Shown in pieces: positions 15,952-23,931 of a stretch of 29,324 nt of DNA. The position numbers were made by a program, and so were the translations under genes. The stretch is from Phycisphaerales bacterium UBA1845. GTDB lineage: Bacteria > Planctomycetota > Phycisphaerae > UBA1845. The notes beneath the pieces are model-generated. The model ran no database searches, had not been told where the DNA came from, and saw nothing but the letters and a program-made list of their open reading frames with translations. Within the stretch, counting starts at the first letter, position 1. Every line of letters starts with the position of its first letter. Location: NCBI GenBank assembly GCA_002338715.1, contig DDIR01000045.1, positions 24,013 to 53,336 on the forward strand, given 5' to 3'.

Positions 15952-18471
15952 ATGTCCAGATCTACTCGCAAACTCATCGTCGTATCGCTGGTCGTCGGAG
16001 TGATTCCTGTTGCCGGAACGATTCTCTGTGCTCCAATTTTCGGTGACGTTGCATTCGAGCGGACTGTCATCGATCCGTCGGCTGTCGCTTACGAAAGGAC
16101 GGTTGGCGATGTCGATGGCGACGGTCGAAACGATATCGTCGCCACGTCCATTTCGCCGGACAACCGCCTTTGGCTTTACCGCGCGCCGAACTTCAATCGC
16201 GAAACGCTGTTGACTCTCAGCAGTTCGACCCACGGCTGGGCCCATTTTCGAGCCGACGATCTGCAGTTGGCCGACGTGGATCTTGACGGCGACCTCGATG
16301 TCGTCACGCGCATCGGTGACACGGGTGATGTGAATGGCAGCGTCGTATGGATTGAAAATCCGCTCGCGGGATGCAACAACGTTGGCGGTACGTGGGCTGT
16401 GCATACGGTCGGATCGAGCGAGTACACCAAAGACATTGTTGTCGCCGACATCGACCGCGATGGGCGTCTTGATATCGTCACCCGAGAAGACGCCCGAACC
16501 CAGGTGTGGTTCAACGACGGTCCTGATTCGTGGTTCAAAAAGCAAATCACCCATGCCGCGCACGAAGGCATGGATCTGGGCGACCTCGATGGTGATGGCG
16601 ATCTTGACATCGTGCTGAATGGATTCTGGTTGGAGACGCCGTCGAATCCGCGCAGCGGAACCTATATCAACCGCAACATCGACAACAAGTGGCACAATCA
16701 AAATGTCGGATGGGAGGGCAACAGTTGCAAGGTCGTCGTCGCCGACATTGATGGCAATGGCAGCAACGACGTTGTCTTGTCGCAATCGGAATACGTCGGT
16801 TATCCGGTGTCCTGGTACAGCGCTTCGAATCCGAAAACTGGCCCATGGACCGAACATGTGATCGTTTCGGTTTGCGAAGATTGCCATAACCTTCAAGCCG
16901 AAGATTTCAACGGTGACGGTTTCATCGATGTCGTCTACGGTGGAATGCCGCAGTCAGCGCAGCGCGGATTGCACCTGATGCTCGGCGACGGTGGAAGTTC
17001 CTGGACGCCGGTCGAAATTCAAAATCAAGGTTCGTATAGCGCAGAAATCGGCGACTTCGACGAAGACGGCGACTGGGACATCATCGGCATCCGAAGTTGG
17101 GACACCCAACCGACCGAAATCTGGCGCAACACGTTAACCGTACCAACCGAACCGTTACCGCTGGATCAATGGCAGTACTTTCAGATCGACAACAACCGCC
17201 AGCAGTTCGACAACCAGAACGCTTACTTCGGACTTGGTTGGGGCGATATCAACCATGACGGATATCTGGACCTGGTTTCCGGTCGATGGTTCTATCGCAA
17301 CCCCGGCGGCGATATGAGCACGACGCCCTGGCCGCGTGTGGCTTTCAATGTTGGCGTCGATCTCGATGCGAGCCTCGTTGTCGATGTGGATGGCGACGCT
17401 TACGGTGACGTGATCGCCTCAACCGGACCGCAAATATACTGGTTGGAAGCCAACAACATCGCAGGAACAAGCTGGACCGCGCACCTGATCGATAACAACG
17501 CGCCCTACGAACCGGTGCACGATATCCCGCAAGGTTATGCGTCGGCTGACATCGTCCCGGGCGGTCGTCCGGAGATTTTATTCAACAACGGTGACACGCT
17601 TTACGCATACGAAATTCCGTCGAGCAACCCGCAAGCGGGCAATTGGCCCATGACGGTATTGGTTGATGATTGCATCAGCGAAGACATCGGTGTCGGCGAC
17701 ATTGATCGCGACGGTTTGCTCGATGTGGCTGTTGCTTACTCCAAGAGCAATGGTGCGAAGGCGATGAAGTGGGCGCGTAATCCCGGCGATGGAAGCGGTC
17801 ATTGGCAGGAATACGTGGTTGGCGAGATTGTGCCATCGGGCGCCGAGCAGTATCCCGATCGCATCAAGATCGCCGAACTCAACGGGGACATGCGTGCCGA
17901 CATTGTTTGTACGCAAGAGACGCAGTCGCAGACCGCATCGACGTATTGGTTCGAAGCGCCCGCGGACCCAACCGACAGTCCATGGACGCGGCACACGATC
18001 GTCACGCAAAACACGACCAACAGCATGGATGTCGCCGACATGGACCACGATGGCGATATCGATGTGATCACGCAGGAACATCGCGGCACCAAGAAGTTGC
18101 AGGTTTGGGAAAACGACGGATGCGGCGACTTCACCGAACATCTCATCGACAGCGGCAAAGAAGGGCACTTGGGTGCGCGCGTCGCCGATTTGGATCATGA
18201 CGGTGACAACGATATCTTCAGTATCGCGTATGACAATTACGCAGTGATGCACCTGTGGCGAAACGACAACTTCTCGTGCCCCAATGCCGACGGTGATTAC
18301 GACGACGATGGCAACATCGACAACGACGACGCGCAAGAACTGGTGGCGTGTCTTACGCCACCCGGTGCGTCGGTCAGTGATGAAGATTGCAGATCGTTTG
18401 ACTTCGATTGCGATCAGGACGTCGATCTGTGCGACTTTTCAACATTTCAATTTTTGCTGGGCGACTTGTAG
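15952..18471 (+). CDS. Secreted VCBS/FG-GAP repeat beta-propeller protein with dockerin-like C terminus
   Basis: An 839-residue protein. The signal peptide LIVVSLVVGVIPVAGTIL is at residues 8-25. The body consists of about 13 FG-GAP/VCBS blades, each with a calcium-loop core such as VGDVDGDGRNDIV, LADVDLDGDLDVV, LGDLDGDGDLDIV, AEDFNGDGFIDVV and VADMDHDGDIDVI, enough for two propellers. The C terminus has two further Asp-rich loops (DYDDDGNIDNDDA and DFDCDQDVDLCDF) with the Cys pattern seen in the neighbouring secreted proteins. The start is supported by GGAAGGGA about 11 nt upstream. It is probably an extracellular calcium-dependent binding protein; no enzyme motif was seen. It is convergent with the 1521-residue gene, 27 nt away. 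Confidence 0.85.
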   Translation: MSRSTRKLIVVSLVVGVIPVAGTILCAPIFGDVAFERTVIDPSAVAYERTVGDVDGDGRNDIVATSISPDNRLWLYRAPNFNRETLLTLSSSTHGWAHFRADDLQLADVDLDGDLDVVTRIGDTGDVNGSVVWIENPLAGCNNVGGTWAVHTVGSSEYTKDIVVADIDRDGRLDIVTREDARTQVWFNDGPDSWFKKQITHAAHEGMDLGDLDGDGDLDIVLNGFWLETPSNPRSGTYINRNIDNKWHNQNVGWEGNSCKVVVADIDGNGSNDVVLSQSEYVGYPVSWYSASNPKTGPWTEHVIVSVCEDCHNLQAEDFNGDGFIDVVYGGMPQSAQRGLHLMLGDGGSSWTPVEIQNQGSYSAEIGDFDEDGDWDIIGIRSWDTQPTEIWRNTLTVPTEPLPLDQWQYFQIDNNRQQFDNQNAYFGLGWGDINHDGYLDLVSGRWFYRNPGGDMSTTPWPRVAFNVGVDLDASLVVDVDGDAYGDVIASTGPQIYWLEANNIAGTSWTAHLIDNNAPYEPVHDIPQGYASADIVPGGRPEILFNNGDTLYAYEIPSSNPQAGNWPMTVLVDDCISEDIGVGDIDRDGLLDVAVAYSKSNGAKAMKWARNPGDGSGHWQEYVVGEIVPSGAEQYPDRIKIAELNGDMRADIVCTQETQSQTASTYWFEAPADPTDSPWTRHTIVTQNTTNSMDVADMDHDGDIDVITQEHRGTKKLQVWENDGCGDFTEHLIDSGKEGHLGARVADLDHDGDNDIFSIAYDNYAVMHLWRNDNFSCPNADGDYDDDGNIDNDDAQELVACLTPPGASVSDEDCRSFDFDCDQDVDLCDFSTFQFLLGDL

Positions 18472-18481
18472 ACCGTCGCCC
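18459..18481. terminator. Weak hairpin between convergent genes
   Basis: GGGCGAC (18459-18465) and GTCGCCC (18475-18481) form a 7-bp stem with a 9-nt loop containing the VCBS stop codon. No U-tract follows on either strand, so it is at most a weak or bidirectional termination element. Confidence 0.3.
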
Positions 18482-18498
18482 TGCGCGTCTGACTTCGG

Positions 18499-21400
18499 TT
18501 ATTGGTTTCCCAGGTACTGCTGCATGATCTGGAAGTCGCCGGTATCGATGTCGCCGTCGCCATCCAGGTCGAATTTGCTGAGGCAGTCCTGAAGCGTTGC
18601 AGTTCCCGGACCGGTCAAGCAGTCCGCGAACGCTTCGTAGTCGTCGAGATCAACGTCACCATCGCAGTCGGCATCGCCCGGTGCGCAGTCCACTTGTACC
18701 GTCACCGAGTTGCTGCCCACCAGAATTGTATATTGCCCTGCCCCCACGACCGTCGCGAAGGTTCCGGTGATGCTGTCGGCTGTCATGATCTCGAAGGTCT
18801 GCCCGGTTGTTGGCATGAAGGCATCCGCGGGCGTCAGGAGCAGTGTCCCGTCCAATGTCAGGTCGCCATTTACTGCCAGCACGTCATGCTCAGCCCCGGG
18901 CATCAATCCGCCCAATTCAATGTCGAGGGTTCCGTTGATGTCATTGACGAATTCTCCATTGACCGTCAGCATCCCAGGGGAATTACCGGGTGACGTTGTG
19001 CCCTGATTGATGATCCGATTGCCATTGACCGTGCCCGACCCTTTCAGCTTTCCTCGCTGAAAGAATTCATTGGCGCCATGAGTAAACGTGCCGTTGACGG
19101 TGATCGTTCCGTCGTTGTCGAAATCGCCGATGCTGAGCGTGCTGTTGGCCGACACCTTGGTTGTGCCGTTGTTTTCATATTCGCCGCTCGTAAAGAAGAT
19201 TGCTCCGGTTCCGCTGCTGTCATCTTCCAGGCAGAGCGTTCCATCGTTGGCGAACAAATCCGTGGTCGAGCCGATTGGGAGGTTGCTGAACGTTCCGGTG
19301 CCGATGAGCTTGATCACGCCGTCGTTTTCGAGAATCGGTGACGATGCGCCCCCGTCGAGGCTCAATGTCGCGCCCGATTCCACGATCCACGTTCCCTCTT
19401 CCAACTGGTCGCCATCCAGCGTTTCGCAATCGGTGATGGCGAGCGTTCCCGCGCTGACTTTGACGGTACCGCTGTTGGCAAACGACGGATTCACGAGACT
19501 CAAGCCACCGCTGGTTGCGGTCTTATGAAATGTGCCTTCGTTCGAGAAGTGTGTACCGCTGAAATTCAGTGTGGCGATACCGCGCCCGAGGTCGTCGATT
19601 GCAAACGTCCCTTGATTGAGAACGTCAATGAAACCGTTCAGTTTAAGTTCCGTCGAGCCAACCAGGTGGGCCGTCCGTTCCGCTCCCAGAATAAACTGTT
19701 GCCGATCGCCGCTGTCGGGTCCGCGTAACACGACACCGCCGCCGCTGCTGCTGTTGTCGAAAATCAAATCAGAGTCGGCATTGAACGTGCCAAGTTCGTG
19801 GTTCCTGAACAGGTTGTACTTGGTATCTTTGAACGTGACGGTTCCGCCGCTTGACGTCGCCGCCGCGGCCATATCCAGCGTTCCCTTGAGCTCGAATGAA
19901 TTCGAATTGTCGCTCGTGACGAGATTGAACTGTCCGCCGCCGTCGGGTGTGTGGGCGCCTGCGATGCGGGCTTTACCTTGTCCACTGGCGATCAGCGTGG
20001 CATTGATCTCGGCGTTGGCATGTTCGACGACGCCATTGGAGTTTTGCAGGTCGTGCGTGATCGTGCTTTGCAAGTCGGCGAAGAATGTTTTGATTAAACC
20101 GGCACCGGGCTTGAATATTCCACCGTTGATCACCGGTTGACCGTTCTGGTCGCCGATTGCGCCGTTGATGTTCAAATCGCCGGATCCGGTTGTTTCAAAC
20201 GTTCCGCCGGTGTTCGTGAACTTGACGTTGATGCTGCTGTCGATCGATCCGGCGTTGGCGATGTATCCGCTGTTGGTCATGCTGGCGTTGGTGATGGCGC
20301 TGTTTTGTTTTTCAATGTTGGCTCCGTTGCTGAACGTGTATTCGCCGTCGGCGGAGTTGGTGATTTGTGCATTGTTCCCCAGTTGCAGGTTTCCGATGCC
20401 GGTGTGGAGGAGTTGGCCTTGGTTGTTGATCTGAGCGCCCGCGGCTAGGAGTATCGTGTTGGATGCATCGATGTCGAGAATGCCGCTTTCCGCCACGTTG
20501 TCGAATTGGGCGTTGATCGTTCCGCCGCCCCACGAGAAGATGCCCTCGTTGGAGAAATCGCCGTTGACGGTTCCCCCGTCCAGCACGAAGTTACCGTCGA
20601 CCTGATTGAAGTACTCGCCGACAACGGTTCCCCCGGTCATCAGCACATCGCCCATGTTAAAAATGCGCTTGCCGACTTCGTTGAGCGTGCCGTTGGATTG
20701 GTGGAATTCCGACGGTTCGTCAAAGTGCAGCGTCGCAAACCCCTCGCGCGGTTTCATCGTTCCACCTGTAAAAGCCAGCCTCCCAAGTCCGCTCCCGGTC
20801 AAAGTGCCGTCGATTTCGTGAACCGTGTTCGCCAGCAGGTTGTTGTAATAGACCACACCGTTTTCGGCGAAATCGAACGCCACGTTGATTGTACGAGAGG
20901 AGGCACTGACCTGGATTTCTGAGCCATTGCTGTTGGCCGACACCGTCCCGCCCAGCAGATCAATCGTGTCGCCTATCAGGGTAATGAATCCCTCGGAACG
21001 CGCCCGCAGGGTTCCACCCGCGTTTTGTCTGAATTCAGAACTGATGGTTGACTCGCCCAAGCCAATGACTTTCTCGATCAAGCCGTTATTGGTCAGCAGA
21101 CCGCCATCGCCTTGACGAAACACATTTTGATCCCCGCGGAATTGAATCGTTCCGTTGGCTTCGTTACGGAGGAATCCAAACTCATCGAGTGAGATTCCGT
21201 CGAACAGATTTCCCGTCAACTTGATTGTGCCCAAGTTGCTAAGCGTCGAGATGTCCCCACGCGAGATGCGCATGTTGTGCGCCACATCGATGGTCGCGCC
21301 GGTATCGTTGATGACCATTCCGGTTCCGGTGACCGCACCAGAGGACCACTTGATGAAGTCCTTGTTGGTGATGGTCCCGTCGGCTTGCAGGTTGGCATTG

Positions 21401-23064
21401 TTGCTGTTCATTTCGAGCGGGACAGCTTCATCGAATCGAAGATCCACGCTGGTCGACGCTTCAGCCAGGAGCGTCGCTCCGTTGTTTTGAACTTTTCCTG
21501 TGCCGCCGCTGACCAGTTCGCCGCCGATCTTGTGGACGCCCGTACCGGCCCACTGGAAGATACCGTTGCTGGTGACGGTGATGCTGGCGTTCTTGAGCGT
21601 GCTGCGGCTTAGGCTGTCCTTACCGAGCGTAAACGTCGCCCCAAATCCGTTGCCGCCATCGACGGCGATGACGTTTCCATCCAAGACCATCTTGTCTTCG
21701 ATGCGCTGGTCGAGTTGCAATTCGCCGTTGCGAACGTCGAACATACCGTAACTGGTCATCGGGCACCCGATCTTCGACGTGAAATCACCAGGCGCATTCA
21801 GAATGATTGGGGCGACATGCGTGAACAGTCCCGTGACGTTTCCGCCGACTTGCGTCGTGATGCCCGCTGACCCGTTGCGAAACTCCCATTCGCCGGCCAG
21901 GTGTTCGATTTTTCCGTTGTCGCGCAGGCCGATGCTGCGATTGACGATGACTTTCCCGTTGTTGGTGAACGTCGCGTCTTCGATCGTCGGCGTACCAATG
22001 CCGGCAAACGCCGTCGAAAGTGTTGCGCCGGAATTATTGGTGAGACCGTTTCCCATGACTTTGCCAAGCCGCCACTCGAGATACCCTTCGTTGGTGACGC
22101 CGTCGATCGATGGGCCTTCAATGACGAAGGGGAGCAACTCAACCGACATGTTGATTGACCCGCCGGTGATGCTGCCGCCGTTCTTGGCGATGACCGTGGA
22201 CAGATCGCTGCCCGATCCGGTGATTGTGCCCAGTGTCATCGATGCGTTGCTGAATTCGACCTTGCTGGAGTCCGACATTGAAAGGTTGAGCGACGATACT
22301 TCCGTCGGTCCCGAGAAAGTGATCGTCGCTGAATTCGTCGGAGCGACGGTTGTTCCCAGGAATGACGTGTCGTTGAACTTAAGCAGTCCGCTGGACGCAG
22401 CAATCGTTCCACCGACATCTTCAAATCGAACCGCGACGTTTGAAAGGTCGGTCCCGCCAGACTTTGTAAACATTCCGGAGTTTTGAATTTCCGGAGAACC
22501 GCTGAACTTGGAAATGTCGCCATCCTTGAGTATCTCGAAGATGCCGGACGACACCAGGATGGCGTTGTCCCGCATGACGATTTCACCATCGGGTGCTCCC
22601 GTACCGAGGAAGATGTTGCCCGGGCTCGCCAGCCAGGTGCCTCCGAGAAGCAATGAGCCGGTGATGTTCACGTCGGAAGGTGAGAATGTCCCGCTGCCCA
22701 AAAAGTCAACGTCCTCTGCGATCGTCGGTCCCTCCACCGTCAAGGTCTGTCCAGAACCGTTGATCGTAACGCCAGCCGCTCCGCCTTGATTCAAATTCAT
22801 GCTGGTCACGGTAACGTCGGATGCGAGATCGATATTCGCCACATCAATCACAACGTTGTAGCTGCCTTCTTCGTCATTGTTCGGGACAATGTCGGGATTC
22901 CAGTTCATGGGGCTGTCCCACGACTGGTCGCCAACCTGCCCGTTGTCCCACGTTGAGGTGGTTTGAGCGAACGATTGCAGTGGACCACCTGCCAACGAGA
23001 AGACGATGCAGGCCTGCGAGATGTACGCGAATGTCGAAAGTTTCAAACGGTTGGCTGAAATCAT
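18499..23064 (-). CDS. Large repeat-rich surface protein (beta-solenoid type) with dockerin-like C terminus
   Basis: A 1521-residue protein. The start at 23064 is chosen because AGGAA lies about 9 nt upstream and a signal peptide follows (ISQACIVFSLAGG, cleavage near SFA-QTT); the open frame extends to 23247 without either. After a WDNGQVGDQSWDSPMNWNPDIVPNN opening, common in planctomycete surface proteins, come roughly 1300 residues rich in Gly, Asn, Thr and Ser. They repeat short strand-turn units such as NNGLIEKV, NQGTFAIDD, NEGTFHKT and NDGTLCLED, as in autotransporter passenger beta-helices. The GTFATVVGAGQYTILVGSNSVTVQV segment precedes two dockerin-like loops (DADCDGDVDLDDY, DLDGDGDIDTGDF) with two Cys between them. 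No outer-membrane translocator barrel is present. Likely a cell-surface or secreted structural or adhesion protein; no enzymatic role was seen. Confidence 0.82.
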   Translation of the reverse strand: MISANRLKLSTFAYISQACIVFSLAGGPLQSFAQTTSTWDNGQVGDQSWDSPMNWNPDIVPNNDEEGSYNVVIDVANIDLASDVTVTSMNLNQGGAAGVTINGSGQTLTVEGPTIAEDVDFLGSGTFSPSDVNITGSLLLGGTWLASPGNIFLGTGAPDGEIVMRDNAILVSSGIFEILKDGDISKFSGSPEIQNSGMFTKSGGTDLSNVAVRFEDVGGTIAASSGLLKFNDTSFLGTTVAPTNSATITFSGPTEVSSLNLSMSDSSKVEFSNASMTLGTITGSGSDLSTVIAKNGGSITGGSINMSVELLPFVIEGPSIDGVTNEGYLEWRLGKVMGNGLTNNSGATLSTAFAGIGTPTIEDATFTNNGKVIVNRSIGLRDNGKIEHLAGEWEFRNGSAGITTQVGGNVTGLFTHVAPIILNAPGDFTSKIGCPMTSYGMFDVRNGELQLDQRIEDKMVLDGNVIAVDGGNGFGATFTLGKDSLSRSTLKNASITVTSNGIFQWAGTGVHKIGGELVSGGTGKVQNNGATLLAEASTSVDLRFDEAVPLEMNSNNANLQADGTITNKDFIKWSSGAVTGTGMVINDTGATIDVAHNMRISRGDISTLSNLGTIKLTGNLFDGISLDEFGFLRNEANGTIQFRGDQNVFRQGDGGLLTNNGLIEKVIGLGESTISSEFRQNAGGTLRARSEGFITLIGDTIDLLGGTVSANSNGSEIQVSASSRTINVAFDFAENGVVYYNNLLANTVHEIDGTLTGSGLGRLAFTGGTMKPREGFATLHFDEPSEFHQSNGTLNEVGKRIFNMGDVLMTGGTVVGEYFNQVDGNFVLDGGTVNGDFSNEGIFSWGGGTINAQFDNVAESGILDIDASNTILLAAGAQINNQGQLLHTGIGNLQLGNNAQITNSADGEYTFSNGANIEKQNSAITNASMTNSGYIANAGSIDSSINVKFTNTGGTFETTGSGDLNINGAIGDQNGQPVINGGIFKPGAGLIKTFFADLQSTITHDLQNSNGVVEHANAEINATLIASGQGKARIAGAHTPDGGGQFNLVTSDNSNSFELKGTLDMAAAATSSGGTVTFKDTKYNLFRNHELGTFNADSDLIFDNSSSGGGVVLRGPDSGDRQQFILGAERTAHLVGSTELKLNGFIDVLNQGTFAIDDLGRGIATLNFSGTHFSNEGTFHKTATSGGLSLVNPSFANSGTVKVSAGTLAITDCETLDGDQLEEGTWIVESGATLSLDGGASSPILENDGVIKLIGTGTFSNLPIGSTTDLFANDGTLCLEDDSSGTGAIFFTSGEYENNGTTKVSANSTLSIGDFDNDGTITVNGTFTHGANEFFQRGKLKGSGTVNGNRIINQGTTSPGNSPGMLTVNGEFVNDINGTLDIELGGLMPGAEHDVLAVNGDLTLDGTLLLTPADAFMPTTGQTFEIMTADSITGTFATVVGAGQYTILVGSNSVTVQVDCAPGDADCDGDVDLDDYEAFADCLTGPGTATLQDCLSKFDLDGDGDIDTGDFQIMQQYLGNQ

Positions 23065-23274
23065 TTTTGCAGTTTCCTGTTCCCAGTTTTCGCTGATTTG
23101 CAATTGGCGTACTCCGAAAATCATTGCCAACTGCTTCTCCAAACCCGATGGCGGGGACCAATTCGCTGATTTCGCTCCCCACAAACAAACGCGTAAACCG
23201 CGTCCGTTGCGCCGGATTTGGATTTCTCCCCATTCGCGGGCTATCAAAGAAGAAGCCGATTCATCGTGAATTTC

Positions 23275-23283
23275 TGGTATGCT
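23275..23283 (+). promoter_or_regulatory. Possible extended -10 promoter for the sigma/kinase operon
   Basis: TGGTATGCT resembles an extended -10 element (TGnTATGCT). It lies about 80 nt upstream of the sigma factor ATG, in the divergent region shared with the large surface-protein gene. No clear -35 hexamer was found. Tentative. Confidence 0.3.
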
Positions 23284-23361
23284 TTAAGGTGCAGCGGGCC
23301 GAATCGACCTCCTCTGCCGAGACTGTGAAACCGTTGGCCGTTATCGCGTGTTGCTTGAGAT

Positions 23362-23931
23362 ATGAACGACCGAAACGATGCCCATACCATTCTCGAAGAG
23401 CTGACCGCCGGCGACCAGCGGGCTGCCGATCGTCTGATGCCCTTGGTTTACGACGAATTGCGGATGCTCGCCGCCCGACACCTGCGGCGTGAACCCGTCA
23501 ATCACACCCTTCAACCGACGGCGATCGCCAATGAAGCCTACCTGCGGATGGTTGATCAGACGCGGGTGGATTGGAAGGATCGTGCCCATTTCCTAGCCGT
23601 GGCCGCGACGGCTGTTCGGCGTGTGTTGATTGACCATGCAAGAAAAAGAAATTCCGCCAAGCGCGGTAACGACTGGCAACGCGTTACTCTAGGGGGCATC
23701 AACGCTGCGGAAGGAGCCGCCCATCTCGACCTGCTCGCGTTGGACGATGCGCTGACGTCTCTGGAAAAGCTCAATGAACGGCAATGCCGAGTTGTGCAGT
23801 TGCGGTTTTTTGGCGGACTGACCAACGAAGAAATTGCCCATGTACTTGGCGTCAGTCGATCAACTGTCGTCGACGATTGGACGATTGCGAAGGCCTGGCT
23901 CCTCAGTGAACTCTCGACGGATGAGCAATAG
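23362..23931 (+). CDS. ECF-type RNA polymerase sigma factor (PF07638-like)
   Basis: A 189-residue sigma70-family factor. Region 2 includes LMPLVYDELRMLAARHLRRE, LQPTAIANEAYLRMVD (50-65) and FLAVAATAVRRVLIDHARKR, the signature arrangement of the ECF subfamily abundant in planctomycetes and acidobacteria. Region 4 has LNERQCRVVQLRFFGGLTNEEIAHVLGVSRSTVVDDW, a helix-turn-helix for -35 recognition. No anti-sigma factor gene is adjacent. Instead the TAG stop directly abuts the ATG of a Ser/Thr kinase, so control by the kinase is likely. The ribosome site is weak (TTGAGAT just before the ATG). Confidence 0.92.
   Translation: MNDRNDAHTILEELTAGDQRAADRLMPLVYDELRMLAARHLRREPVNHTLQPTAIANEAYLRMVDQTRVDWKDRAHFLAVAATAVRRVLIDHARKRNSAKRGNDWQRVTLGGINAAEGAAHLDLLALDDALTSLEKLNERQCRVVQLRFFGGLTNEEIAHVLGVSRSTVVDDWTIAKAWLLSELSTDEQ

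Noticed and set aside
18284..19528. Plus-strand open frames over the dockerin-coding ends and the large minus-strand gene
   Set aside because: Repetitive GAC/GAT and GGN codons leave the opposite strand open; translations have no domains.
23065..23247. N-terminal extension of the 1521-residue protein gene
   Set aside because: It would place the signal peptide internally. ATG 23064 has an AGGAA site and a normal signal peptide.
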